A stretch of DNA of 64,000 nucleotides from Chloroflexota bacterium (GCA_013388745.1 JACAER010000042.1:1-64000), one strand, 5' to 3'; counted from the first letter of the stretch, positions 1 to 9,460 are shown. The notes: generated by a model not told the origin, from the letters alone. Numbers and translations are program-made.

Positions 1-195
1 CGCCGTGTCGTGGGCGCGCGCCCACAACCGTTTTATCCCACAGGCGATATTCAGAAAGATATGCAAGTGTTCCGCGAGTTTTACCGCCAGTTCACGCCTG
101 CCGTGCCAGAAAATTTCGGCCCGGTGCGTGTGCGCCCGCACGAGACGGGCGAATGGCTGGCGGCGAAAACCCGCAGCGATGACGACACGCCCTAG
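1..195 (+). CDS. C-terminal fragment of a truncated CDS, product not recognised
   Basis: Frame 1 is open from base 1 (RRVVGARPQPFYPTGDIQKDMQVFREFYRQF...) to the stop at 193-195; N-terminus lies outside the window. Confidence 0.55.
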   Translation, partial: RRVVGARPQPFYPTGDIQKDMQVFREFYRQFTPAVPENFGPVRVRPHETGEWLAAKTRSDDDTP

Positions 196-1184
196 TCTTC
201 GGCGACTTTTTCGATCAGCACGCGCGCCTGCGGGTGCAGGCTGAGCACCCAATCGCGCAGCGCGCTGGCCGCTTTGTGTACGCCGCTGGTGGGGCGCGGG
301 TGACCGATAGTGCTGAGTTTCAGCGTGTATTCGTGCGCTGCGGGACGCGCCGCCAGCAAAAACGCGAAGTGCTGTTCGATCGTCGGCTCTTTGATGAAGG
401 TTTCGATCAACAGGCGCTGTGGATTGCGGTAGATGTCCATCCAATGGACATAGACCCCTGAGTCCAGGGTTTTATCCTGCCGCTGGAAACAGGCAAAAAT
501 CTCGTCGAGTGTCAGCGGCAGATGAACGACGACGTGCGGCATAGGCCAATCCTTGATTATAGGCACATCCGGCGCGGGGAACGCATTGCGGCGGTAGACG
601 AAATAATGGCAGGTGCGCCCGGCAAGCAGCGCCGCATTTTCATATTTGGTGCGGACGCCGCGCTCCGGCAGTTCATTGACCCACGCGCCAGGCAGCAGAT
701 TTTCGAGCTGCGGTGTGGCAGCCAGCAGTTCGGCGCTCATCGCGGCATACTCGCGAATGTCCGTCGCCAGATACAGGTGCCCGCCGGGTAGCAGACGGCT
801 GACCATCGCCTCCAGCGTATCGCGCTGCATCAGGCGCCGGTGGCTGTGGGCACGCTTGAACCAGGGGTCAGGAAAATTGATGTGAATCGCGCTAAGACTC
901 TGCGGCGCGCACAGATGGTGCAGCATGGTTTCGGCGGTAGCGTGGATCAGGCGTACATTGGTGAGCTTCTCACGTTCAACTGCGCGTTCGGTTTGTTCCA
1001 GACAGCGGCTGGCGATTTCGACCCCGACGATATTCGCTTCGGGGTGGCTGCGCGCCAGGTGCAGCAAAAACGCGCCATATCCAAAGCCAATTTCCAAAAG
1101 AATTGGCGCCTGTCGCCCAAACAACGCCGACCAATCCGTCGGCCATGCTAACATATGGCTGTGCAGTTTCGGGAGTTGTATCAT
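192..1184 (-). CDS. trmB: tRNA (guanine-N7-)-methyltransferase TrmB-like, with C-terminal extension
   Basis: LLEIGFGYGAFLLHLA SAM motif, INFPDPWFKRAHSHRRL, TDIREYA, RGVRTKYE; start chosen at MIQLPK. Confidence 0.88.
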   Translation of the reverse strand: MIQLPKLHSHMLAWPTDWSALFGRQAPILLEIGFGYGAFLLHLARSHPEANIVGVEIASRCLEQTERAVEREKLTNVRLIHATAETMLHHLCAPQSLSAIHINFPDPWFKRAHSHRRLMQRDTLEAMVSRLLPGGHLYLATDIREYAAMSAELLAATPQLENLLPGAWVNELPERGVRTKYENAALLAGRTCHYFVYRRNAFPAPDVPIIKDWPMPHVVVHLPLTLDEIFACFQRQDKTLDSGVYVHWMDIYRNPQRLLIETFIKEPTIEQHFAFLLAARPAAHEYTLKLSTIGHPRPTSGVHKAASALRDWVLSLHPQARVLIEKVAED

Positions 1185-1289
1185 GCGCTCATTGTAGCGA
1201 ATGGGCGCGTGCCTTTGAAGGATTGGATAGACAAAGCGCCGCATCCGGGAGTATGCTGAACACAAAATGTTAGTCGAGCGAGATGCAAT

Positions 1290-1886
1290 GTGATGGAAAC
1301 GACACCGCGTCCGGCAAAAAACAGCAAAGTGTCACCAGCCTTGATCGTGTTTTTGATTTTCCCGCTGTTGGGCTTGATCGCGGCGGCCATCACCGCTTTG
1401 AGCAGCAGCGCAGCTCCCCTGGATAATCTGTCAGGCGCGAACAGCGGCCAGGCTACCCTGCCGCGCATGGATTGGAACGCGCCCAATATCACACTCACCG
1501 CCCTGGACGGGACAGCGGTCGAAATCAGCGATTTTCGCGGGCGCGTGGTGTTTTTAAACTTCTGGGCGACCTGGTGTCCGCCGTGTGTGCGCGAAATGCC
1601 GGCCTTCAGCCAGTTCGCCGCCGAACAGGACGCGGAAAGCGGCGCGCTGGTGGTGGCGATCAACGTGGGCGAAAGCGCCGCCATCGTGGACGCTTTCCTC
1701 ACCGAAACCGCCATCAGCGGCATCACCGTGCTCCTCGACCCGCTCAATGCGGCGCGCAATCTGTACGGCGTCATCACAATGCCGACCACCTATATCATCG
1801 ACAGCGACGGCATCGTGCGCTTCTTTAAGTTCGGTGAAATGACGCTGGAAGATATGTACAGCTATATGGCTGAACTCGGCGGATAG
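1290..1886 (+). CDS. TlpA/ResA-like membrane-anchored thioredoxin-fold protein
   Basis: N-terminal TM segment plus VVFLNFWATWCPPCVREMPAF (CxxC) and cis-Pro region TMPTTYIID. Confidence 0.9.
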   Translation: MMETTPRPAKNSKVSPALIVFLIFPLLGLIAAAITALSSSAAPLDNLSGANSGQATLPRMDWNAPNITLTALDGTAVEISDFRGRVVFLNFWATWCPPCVREMPAFSQFAAEQDAESGALVVAINVGESAAIVDAFLTETAISGITVLLDPLNAARNLYGVITMPTTYIIDSDGIVRFFKFGEMTLEDMYSYMAELGG

Positions 1887-1959
1887 CACAGCGACCTTTT
1901 ACAGCGCCGCGTCTAACCGTTATAGTTGTAGCGGTTTTGGATGCAACGAAAGAAGGCCT

Positions 1960-4900
1960 ATGCTGCGCCGTCATTTGCCGCCTGTCCTGATTTTGCTGGC
2001 GCTGCCGCTGCTGCTGTTCTGGCAGCAGACGCTCGGCGGGCACACGCTGCTCCCCGCCGACAATCTCTATCAGACCGAACCCTATGCCAGCTATCGCCAG
2101 CAGGTGGGCGCGCCGGAAATCCCCCACAATCATCTTTTGGATGATCTTGTGCTGGAAAACTTGCAGTGGAAAGCCTTCATCCGCGAGAGCCTGGCGCTGG
2201 GTGAGTTCCCGCTGTGGAATCCGCACCAGTTCGCAGGGATTCCGTTTTTTGCCGCCGGGCAGCCTTCGACCCTGTATCCGTTTAACCTGCTGTACTATGT
2301 GATGGATTTGGGGCCGGCCTACGGCTGGTTCACGGTGCTGCAATTGTGGCTGGCGGGCGTGTGCATGTATCTGTTCGCCCTGGCCGGGCTGCGCTTGGGG
2401 CGTGCCGGCGCGCTGGTGGCCGGCACGACGTACCAACTGAGCGGCTTTTTTGTCATCAGCGCCGTTTTCCCCATGATTATCGCTGCCGCGGCGTGGCTGC
2501 CGCTGCTTCTGCTGATGATTGAGTTCATTATACGCCAGCAGCCAGCGTTCAAACAGCGCCCGACCAGCGTTGTCTGGGCGCTTATCGGCGCGCTGGCTTT
2601 GGGCTGCGCCGTGCTGGCCGGGCACGTCGAAATCACCTACTACACGCTCATCATTTCTGCCTATTACGCGGCGGCGCGGCTGGCGTGGGAACTGTGGCGG
2701 GACCTGCGGGAGATGCCCGAACGCCGTCCAGCACGCGCGGCGGCGCTGCATATCATCCGGCGCGGGCTGTGGCTGCTGGCGATGGTGGCGCTGGGGCTGG
2801 GGCTGGGCGCCGTGCAGTTCGTGCCCCTGTTTGAACTGGCCAGCCAGAATTTCCGCAGCGGGCGTTCCAGCTTTGAGCAGGTGCTCGGCTGGGCGCATCC
2901 CGCGCGCGATGTGCTGCAATTCGTCATGCCGAATTTTTACGGCAGCCCGGCACACCACAGCTATTTTGACGTGTTCAGCGCGCAAAATGTCTCTCTGATC
3001 GACACCCTTGTGAGTAACAGCAGCGGCCAGCGCATCGTCCATACCGAATGGGGTATGAAAAATTACGTCGAGGGCGCGCTGTACTTAGGGCTTTTGCCGC
3101 TGGCCCTGGCGCTGTATGCGCTGCTGCGACCTGTGGCCAAAGAGCATCCGCCCTACCGCTGGATTCTGACGGCGCTGGCGCTGTTGGGACTGACATTCAT
3201 GTTCGGGCTGCCGACCTATGCGCTGCTGTATTATCTGTTCCCCGGCATCGACCAACTGCATTCACCCTTCCGCTGGATTTTCGCGGTGACGCTGTGCGTG
3301 GCGGCGCTGGCAGGCATGGGCGCGCACGCGCTGCTCGATTCGACACACAAGCAGCGGACGGCGCGTTGGTTCGGCTTCGCACTGCTGGGCGCAGGCGCGC
3401 TGATTCTGACTGCGCTTGTTCTTTCTCGCGTATTTTACATGCAGCTTGAGCCTTTGCTCACACAACTTTTCCTTGCGCTGGCGAAAGCCCCCGACGCCTT
3501 TGCCGATGTGCGCATGTTTTACAGCTACCAGTTCGGCAATGTGCTGGTTTTCGGACTGGTGACATTAGCGGCAGGTTTGGTGTTTTTGCTGGCCAGCCAA
3601 GCTTGGCGCGGCACGGCGTGGGCTGTCGTTGGGCTGATCGCTGCCGATCTGTTGATCGCCGCATGGGGCTTTAACCCGGCGGCAGACCCCGCCTGGCTGA
3701 ACTTTCGCCCGCCGGCGGTGCAGTGGTTGCAGGAAAACAGCGACGGCTGGCGCTATACGACGTTGGACGATCCCACTCAGCGCCGGCTGCTGAACGCCAA
3801 TGTGGGGATGCGCTACGGGCTGGACGACATTCGCGGCTACGAAAGCATCATCCCGCGCCAGTACGTCGATTACATGCAAATGCTCATGCCGCAGGTGCTG
3901 TTGGAGTTCAACCGCATCGCGCCGCTTTATGTCGATCGTGCCGAGGCGCTGGAATCGCCGCTGCTCGACTTGTTGAACGTGCGCTATGTCGTCGCGCACC
4001 TGACAACCGATCTTCCCGGCTGGACAGTGGTTTATGAGGACGCAGCGCTGCGCATCTGGGAGAATCCCGGCGCTGTGCCCCGCGCCTACATCGTTCCTGG
4101 TGACAACTTCGACCCGGAGGCGCTGCGCGTGCCGGAAAACTACAGCGCCGCGACGATCACGCGCGACACAGGACGCGAGCAGTATATCGACCTGCACAGC
4201 GATACCCCCGCCTGGTTGATCGTCAGTCAGTCGTATTTCAGCGGCTGGCGTGCCTTTATCCGTCCGCAGGGCGGCACAGAGCAGCAGGAACAGCCGCTGG
4301 ATGTGCAGCGCGTACAGGGAAATTTTCAAGGCGTGTACTTGCCTGACGCCGGAAACTGGACAATCCGACTGATCTACAGCCCGACCAGTTTTCAGGCGGG
4401 CGCTTTTGCCACCGGACTCAGTCTGGCGCTGCTGCTGTTTATAGGCGGCGTCTACTTATGGCGTTTGTTTTTGACGCCGCAGCAGGACAGCGATGGCAGC
4501 AGCATCGCCCGCGTGGCCCGCAACAGCCTGGCGCCGATTCTGCTGAACCTGTTTAATCGCGGCATCGACTTTGCCTTTGCGATCATCATGCTGCGCATTC
4601 TTGGCCCGGCAGAAGCGGGGGTCTATGCCTACGTCGTGGTGATTTTCATGTGGTTCGACATCTTCACCAACTTCGGGCTGAACCTGTTTTTGGTGCGGGA
4701 GGTCGCGCGGGAAAAATCACGGGCAGGCTTCTACTTTTTGAATACCAGCGCGCTGCGTTTTCTGCTGATCGTGCTGGGAATTCCGCTGCTGGCGCTGTTT
4801 TTTGCGCTGCGGCAAAATCTGCCCGGCGCGCTGCCGCTCGATCCGGGCGCGCTGCTGGCCATCGCGCTGCTGTACATCGGCCTGCTGCCGAGCAGTCTAA

Positions 4901-5979
4901 GCACCGGACTCACGGCGCTGTACTACGCTTTTGAGAAAGCCGAATACCCGGCGGCGGTGCAAACCGTCACGACGATCAATAAGACGATACTGGGACTGGC
5001 GGCGCTGCTGCTGGGCTGGGGCTTTGTTGGGCTGGCGGGCGTGAGCATCGTCACCAACGCGCTGACACTGGCGATTCTGGCGTATAACGCCCGCGCGATG
5101 CTGCGCAATCCGCAGGCGGCGCCGCTGGAACGCCCGAACCCGGCGCTCATGCGCGGGATGGCGCGCGAAAGCCTGCCCTTGATGCTCAATCATTTTCTGG
5201 CGACGATTTTTTTCCAGATTGACATCGTGATTATCCAGCCGACATGGGGCGATCGCGTGGTCGGCCAGTACAGCACCGCCTATAAGTGGCTGCAAGCCAT
5301 CAACGTGATTCCGGCGTTTTTTACGCAGGCGCTGCTGCCGTTGATGTCGCGGCAGGCGCACGAAGACCGCGCGGCGCTGCGCCGCACCTATACCCTGGCG
5401 ATCAAGCTGCTGTCTACACTTGCGCTGCCCTGCGCTGTGTTGTTCACGGTGCTGGCTGTCCCGCTGACCGCGCTTCTGGGCGGCGCGGAATACCTGCCCG
5501 ACGGCGCGATTGCCCTGCAAATCATGATCTGGAGCATCCCGATCGGCTGGATGAACAGCCTGACACAGTATGTGCTGATCGCGCTCGACTTGCAGCGCAG
5601 CATCACGCGCGCCTTCTTGTTGGCGGTGGCGTTCAACCTTATCACCAATTTGATCTTTATCCCGCTGTATGGCTATCGCGCTGCTGCCGTGACAACGATT
5701 CTCTCAGAACTCATGCTGCTGCTGCCATTCGCCTGGCTGCTGCAAAAAGCGCTGGGACGCCTGAATTGGCTGGATATGCTCTGGCGGCCCACACTGGCGA
5801 GCGCCGCGCTGCTGCTGGCGCTGCTGGCCCTGTGGGATACGCTGCCGCTGCTGGCGCTGCCCTTAGGCGTGCTGGTCTACGGCGGCGTGCTGCTGCTGCT
5901 GCGTCCGCTGGACGCCGACGAAATGGCGCGCCTGAGTCCGCTGCTGCCGGCGCGGGTACGCGCGTTGGTTACAAGATAG
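1960..5979 (+). CDS. Fusion protein: N-terminal YfhO-family multi-TM protein and C-terminal Wzx/MATE-like polysaccharide flippase
   Basis: Uninterrupted 1339-aa ORF. N-terminal half is YfhO-like (LFWQQTLGGHTLLPADNL, FPLWNPHQFAGIPFFA). From about 4.5 kb it has flippase-like sequence (LNLFNRGIDFAFAIIMLRILGPAEAGVYAYVVVIF...). Confidence 0.8.
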   Translation: MLRRHLPPVLILLALPLLLFWQQTLGGHTLLPADNLYQTEPYASYRQQVGAPEIPHNHLLDDLVLENLQWKAFIRESLALGEFPLWNPHQFAGIPFFAAGQPSTLYPFNLLYYVMDLGPAYGWFTVLQLWLAGVCMYLFALAGLRLGRAGALVAGTTYQLSGFFVISAVFPMIIAAAAWLPLLLLMIEFIIRQQPAFKQRPTSVVWALIGALALGCAVLAGHVEITYYTLIISAYYAAARLAWELWRDLREMPERRPARAAALHIIRRGLWLLAMVALGLGLGAVQFVPLFELASQNFRSGRSSFEQVLGWAHPARDVLQFVMPNFYGSPAHHSYFDVFSAQNVSLIDTLVSNSSGQRIVHTEWGMKNYVEGALYLGLLPLALALYALLRPVAKEHPPYRWILTALALLGLTFMFGLPTYALLYYLFPGIDQLHSPFRWIFAVTLCVAALAGMGAHALLDSTHKQRTARWFGFALLGAGALILTALVLSRVFYMQLEPLLTQLFLALAKAPDAFADVRMFYSYQFGNVLVFGLVTLAAGLVFLLASQAWRGTAWAVVGLIAADLLIAAWGFNPAADPAWLNFRPPAVQWLQENSDGWRYTTLDDPTQRRLLNANVGMRYGLDDIRGYESIIPRQYVDYMQMLMPQVLLEFNRIAPLYVDRAEALESPLLDLLNVRYVVAHLTTDLPGWTVVYEDAALRIWENPGAVPRAYIVPGDNFDPEALRVPENYSAATITRDTGREQYIDLHSDTPAWLIVSQSYFSGWRAFIRPQGGTEQQEQPLDVQRVQGNFQGVYLPDAGNWTIRLIYSPTSFQAGAFATGLSLALLLFIGGVYLWRLFLTPQQDSDGSSIARVARNSLAPILLNLFNRGIDFAFAIIMLRILGPAEAGVYAYVVVIFMWFDIFTNFGLNLFLVREVAREKSRAGFYFLNTSALRFLLIVLGIPLLALFFALRQNLPGALPLDPGALLAIALLYIGLLPSSLSTGLTALYYAFEKAEYPAAVQTVTTINKTILGLAALLLGWGFVGLAGVSIVTNALTLAILAYNARAMLRNPQAAPLERPNPALMRGMARESLPLMLNHFLATIFFQIDIVIIQPTWGDRVVGQYSTAYKWLQAINVIPAFFTQALLPLMSRQAHEDRAALRRTYTLAIKLLSTLALPCAVLFTVLAVPLTALLGGAEYLPDGAIALQIMIWSIPIGWMNSLTQYVLIALDLQRSITRAFLLAVAFNLITNLIFIPLYGYRAAAVTTILSELMLLLPFAWLLQKALGRLNWLDMLWRPTLASAALLLALLALWDTLPLLALPLGVLVYGGVLLLLRPLDADEMARLSPLLPARVRALVTR

Positions 5980-6045
5980 CAATCGAGTTTGGGGCGGCGC
6001 TGGGTTAGTATTGACCAAAGGCAAACCCAGAAAGGAGCGAGGAAG

Positions 6046-6534
6046 ATGTCGGAAGCGCAGCGCATCGGCAACCAGCTTAAACGCTATTTTGTGGAAAAAA
6101 CGGGGGTGTTTTTGCCCTTTAACGCCGCGGTGGAGGGCTTAACGGCGGCGCAGTCCCTGCTCGTCCCGCGCCAAAAATTCAACAGCATTTGGGGCGTCGT
6201 CAACCATGTCTGCTACTGGCAGGAAGCCTCGCTGCTGCTGATCCAGGGATCGCCGAAAATGCCCGAAACGCCCGGCGAAAAAAGCGGCGGCTGGTTCGCG
6301 CCCACACAGGCCGCCGACGATGAGTGGCACGCGCTGGTAACACGCACCCTGGATATGAACGTGCAGTTGGCCGACGCGCTGGCCGCGCTCGACGAAGACG
6401 CGCTGCACAAAAAGAACGCTGTATGGAAGCAAACGCCTTATGAAATCGCCCTGTCGATTTTGACGCACAACAGCTATCACACCTGCGAGATCATCACGCT
6501 GCGCCACTTGCAGGGACTGTGGGTCGCAGCCTGA
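6046..6534 (+). CDS. DinB-like family protein
   Basis: MSEAQRIGNQLKRYF...WGVVNHVCYWQE...ILTHNSYHTCEIITLRHLQGLW; conserved His-rich four-helix pattern. Confidence 0.75.
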   Translation: MSEAQRIGNQLKRYFVEKTGVFLPFNAAVEGLTAAQSLLVPRQKFNSIWGVVNHVCYWQEASLLLIQGSPKMPETPGEKSGGWFAPTQAADDEWHALVTRTLDMNVQLADALAALDEDALHKKNAVWKQTPYEIALSILTHNSYHTCEIITLRHLQGLWVAA

Positions 6535-6565
6535 GCGCGCCTATACAAATCTGATAGGCGTGTTT

Positions 6566-6571
6566 TATAAT
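6566..6571 (+). promoter_or_regulatory. -10 element (TATAAT) of a promoter for the tmRNA-like RNA
   Basis: Perfect TATAAT 12 nt upstream of GGGGAUG; -35 region weak. Confidence 0.6.
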
Positions 6572-6582
6572 AGAATATAGAT

Positions 6583-6703
6583 GGGGATGAATCAGCTTCG
6601 ACGGGATAGACTGCTGGCGAGTAACGCGAAGGCGCACTGCAAAAACGTGAAACCCAGCTTACAAGGTCTATCGCGGACGCGCGGGCAGTACGCGCCATCT
6701 CCA
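6583..6703 (+). ncRNA. Compact tmRNA-like RNA (tRNA-like domain plus P2, no evident mRNA-like domain)
   Basis: 5' GGGGATGAATCAGCTTCGACGGGATAGAC. Acceptor 6583-6589 pairs with 6696-6702 (7 bp with G3-U). P2 GATAGAC 6605-6611 pairs with GTCTATC 6666-6672. CGGAC then GCGCG-GGCAGTA-CGCGC T-arm-like hairpin. Flanked by TATAAT and a Rho-independent terminator. Confidence 0.7.
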
Positions 6704-6715
6704 CACCAACGACAG

Positions 6716-6741
6716 CAGGAAGCACAGCGCTTCCTGTTTTT
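6716..6741 (+). terminator. Rho-independent terminator
   Basis: CAGGAAGC-ACAGC-GCTTCCTG followed by TTTTT. Confidence 0.85.
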
Positions 6742-6765
6742 GCTGGCAGCGAGCGAGGACAAATC

Positions 6766-7512
6766 ATGACGGTTAATTCTGAAAAAGATCTGATGGGCCT
6801 GCTGCGTATTGGACGCGTTGTCGGCATGACGCTGCAAAAAATGCGCGCGGCGCTGCGCCCCGGCATCACGACCGCCGAGCTTGACCATATCGGCGCGGAG
6901 TATCTGCGGCAGCACGGCGCGCGTTCCGCCCCCATTCTGACCTACAATTTTCCCGGCGCGACCTGCATCAGCCTCAACAACGAGGCCGCACACGGTATCC
7001 CCGGCAGCCGCGTGATTCAGATCGGCGATCTGGTCAATATCGACGTTTCGGCAGAACTCGACGGCTACTATGCGGACACCGGCGCGTCGTTCCCGATGCC
7101 GCCCGTCAAACCCGAATATCAACGTCTGCTCGACCACACACGCGCGGCGCTGGATGTGGCGATCGCTGCTGCGCGGGCGGGCGAAAAGCTCAACAATATC
7201 GGGCGCGCGGTCGAAACCTTTGCGCGCAAAGGGGGCTACAAAGTCATTCAGGATTTGCCGGGACACGGCGTCGGGCGCAAGCTGCACGAGCCGCCTACTG
7301 TCCCTAATTTTTATGTGCCCACGCTGAAAACACGCCTGACCGAAGGCATGGTGATTACGCTCGAGCCGTTCCTCTCGATGAGCGCCAACCGCGTTGTGCA
7401 GCAGCCCGACGGCTGGACGCTGAAAACCGAAGACGGCAGCATGGCCGCGCAGTACGAGCATACGGTCATCATCACGCGCGGGCGTCCGCTTCTCACGACG
7501 CTGGTATCGTGA
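6766..7512 (+). CDS. map: Type I methionyl aminopeptidase
   Basis: NNEAAHGIPGSRVIQIGDLVNIDVSAELDGYYADTGASF, GHGVGRKLHEPP, VITLEPFLS. Confidence 0.93.
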   Translation: MTVNSEKDLMGLLRIGRVVGMTLQKMRAALRPGITTAELDHIGAEYLRQHGARSAPILTYNFPGATCISLNNEAAHGIPGSRVIQIGDLVNIDVSAELDGYYADTGASFPMPPVKPEYQRLLDHTRAALDVAIAAARAGEKLNNIGRAVETFARKGGYKVIQDLPGHGVGRKLHEPPTVPNFYVPTLKTRLTEGMVITLEPFLSMSANRVVQQPDGWTLKTEDGSMAAQYEHTVIITRGRPLLTTLVS

Positions 7513-7516
7513 AGCG

Positions 7517-8788
7517 TTAGCTGACCCAACCCCACAGCGCAAAGGCCGCGACAAACATCAGTTGCAGCAGCACGCCGCCAATGATCCACAGGCCCGTCAG
7601 CAGGCGCGTGGTAAAGCGCTGCTGCTGCTGCAAGAGCAGCGCGATCACCATAAACGCCGGGAACATATAGAGCGCATAGCGCAAAATACCGTGAAACTGA
7701 AACGTGTCGTGCCCGCGCAGCAGGATAAAAAACAGCGTCGGCCACACCAGCAGCCAGTATTGTGGCTTTAAACGCCGCAGCGCAGCCACTCCCGTGAAAA
7801 CGATGAACACAAAAACCGCCATGCTGGCGAGGTCATGCAGCCGCGCCGTGCCGTCCAGCAGTACGCGCAGCGCCGCGATGATCGTCTCCCAAGGGGCTTG
7901 CACGCGCGTGTTCCAGGGCGGATTCAAAAAAGCTTCTTCGACACTGCCCATGCCTGTCCACTGCATCCCGAACACATAAGCGGCAGTCCCCAACACGCCG
8001 CCCAGCACCGCCGGCGACATCGGCAGCCCGACGCGCAGCGCCTCCAGCGGCTGCGCCAGATAATAACGAATGCCCGGCCAGAAACCGCCGCGCGCCTGTC
8101 CCATGCGTTCAAGAATGATGTAGGCAAACGGCAGCGCCAGCGCCCAGCCCTGCGCGCGTGTCAGCGCCGCGCAAAAGGCCAGCAGTCCGGCCAGCCAGTA
8201 GCGCTGCGCCCGCACCGCCAGCCAGGCCCCCAGCGCCAGCGCCATAAATGTGCTTTCTGTATAGCCCGCCACCAGATAGAACGCTGTCGGGAAACTGGCA
8301 TACAGCAGCAGCGTCAGCACGGCTAACTGATGACCATATTCCCCCGCCACCAGCCGATAGAGCAGGTAAAAAGCGATGATGCAAGCGACATTGCTCACCA
8401 GCAGGGCGGCCACCAGATAATCGCCGCCCATAAGCGGCGAGAGCAGGCGTACCAGCAGGGGATAAAACGGCGCGAAAATGATGGTTGGTGCGTCCGGCTG
8501 ATAGCCTTCATGAGCGATATAGAGATACCAGCCAGTGTCATAACGATACCAGGGGTCGAACCAGCCTCGCAGCGGCCCTTGCAAGATAAACGTCTCGCTG
8601 CGCAGTTCAATGATGCCATCTGGGAATACAGGGTACGGGCGCTGCGCAGCCGTGTTGACGCCATAGGCCACCAGCGCCGTGAGCAAGCGCATTGCGACGA
8701 ACAGCAGCAGCGCCCAACGCAGCGCGGGTTCCAGCCGCAGTTGCGCTGTCCGCGGCGCAGGAGAAGGGAGTGCAGCGGGTGTACTCAT
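7517..8788 (-). CDS. PIG-V-like mannosyltransferase family membrane protein
   Basis: Multi-TM; WFDPWYRYDTGWYLYIAHEGYQ..FAPFYPLLVRLLSPLMGGDYLVAALLVSN. Confidence 0.7.
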   Translation of the reverse strand: MSTPAALPSPAPRTAQLRLEPALRWALLLFVAMRLLTALVAYGVNTAAQRPYPVFPDGIIELRSETFILQGPLRGWFDPWYRYDTGWYLYIAHEGYQPDAPTIIFAPFYPLLVRLLSPLMGGDYLVAALLVSNVACIIAFYLLYRLVAGEYGHQLAVLTLLLYASFPTAFYLVAGYTESTFMALALGAWLAVRAQRYWLAGLLAFCAALTRAQGWALALPFAYIILERMGQARGGFWPGIRYYLAQPLEALRVGLPMSPAVLGGVLGTAAYVFGMQWTGMGSVEEAFLNPPWNTRVQAPWETIIAALRVLLDGTARLHDLASMAVFVFIVFTGVAALRRLKPQYWLLVWPTLFFILLRGHDTFQFHGILRYALYMFPAFMVIALLLQQQQRFTTRLLTGLWIIGGVLLQLMFVAAFALWGWVS

Positions 8789-9122
8789 GAATGCTCAGAC
8801 CTCCGAATAATGCCTCACTTTAAGTGTATATAGAATCGGCGGCGATCCGTATGTCGATTTGGCGTGCCAGCCGAATTTCTGACGCAAAAGAAACACCCAT
8901 TAGCGGCGATCTCTGCCCTGCCTTCTCGGCAGCACACCGGCTGCCATGATGGTTAGTCACTATTTGTTTACGGTTTGATAGCAGTTATAAAGAAAACTTT
9001 ACAAACACCGAACATAGAAAGAAAAATTTATAATTTCTTTAGAACTGTAATGTAGGCGATTGGTATATTATAAAAGTACAGATCGTTACATAAAATAAAT
9101 GAACTTCATCAGGAGCGATCTT

Positions 9123-9296
9123 ATGAGCACATCGACTTTTCCCCAATCCATCACACGCATTCTGGTTGCCTGGCTGGTCATTGCCCTGCTTACTATCGGG
9201 ATCATGAAGGTCAACGCCATCACCTCGACTTATAGTGATCTTCCGCTGTTCTATAGCGCCCCGGCGCTCAACTGGAGCGGTCACAACGCTTTCTAG
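9123..9296 (+). CDS. Small single-TM/secreted peptide, unknown
   Basis: MSTSTFPQSITRILVAWLVIALLTIGIMKVNAITSTYSDLPLFYSAPALNWSGHNAF; GGAG just upstream; isolated between AT-rich DNA and a strong terminator. Confidence 0.55.
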   Translation: MSTSTFPQSITRILVAWLVIALLTIGIMKVNAITSTYSDLPLFYSAPALNWSGHNAF

Positions 9297-9335
9297 CTTC
9301 GCTGAATTCATCTGCCTCCACCAGATCAACGCCGG

Positions 9336-9371
9336 CAGGAGAGTATCTGTACGATACTCTCCTGTCTTTTT
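9336..9371 (+). terminator. Rho-independent terminator
   Basis: CAGGAGAGTATC-TGTAC-GATACTCTCCTG followed by a T-rich run (TCTTTTTT). Confidence 0.9.
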
Positions 9372-9381
9372 TGCCAAGCGT

Positions 9382-9410
9382 TTGATTCTTTTCGGGCAAG
9401 TCTGTATAAT
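9382..9410 (+). promoter_or_regulatory. Sigma70-type promoter for the S1-domain gene
   Basis: TTGATT - 17 nt - TATAAT. Confidence 0.8.
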
Positions 9411-9460
9411 CACCCCGCATTAATTCTAGCCGTACCCATAAACGGTGGAGTTCCGTCATT

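Noticed and set aside
1825-3042. 405-aa minus-strand ORF
   Set aside because: Gln/Arg-rich shadow of the YfhO-flippase gene.
6581-6769. 62-aa plus-strand ORF overlapping the tmRNA-like RNA
   Set aside because: It spans the structured RNA and its terminator; paired RNA stems explain the sequence better than coding.
8860-8970. Possible c-di-GMP (GEMM-like) riboswitch upstream of the 57-aa ORF
   Set aside because: GACGCAAA and CCGGCTGCC fragments occur in order, but the flanking stems and spacing do not match the consensus.
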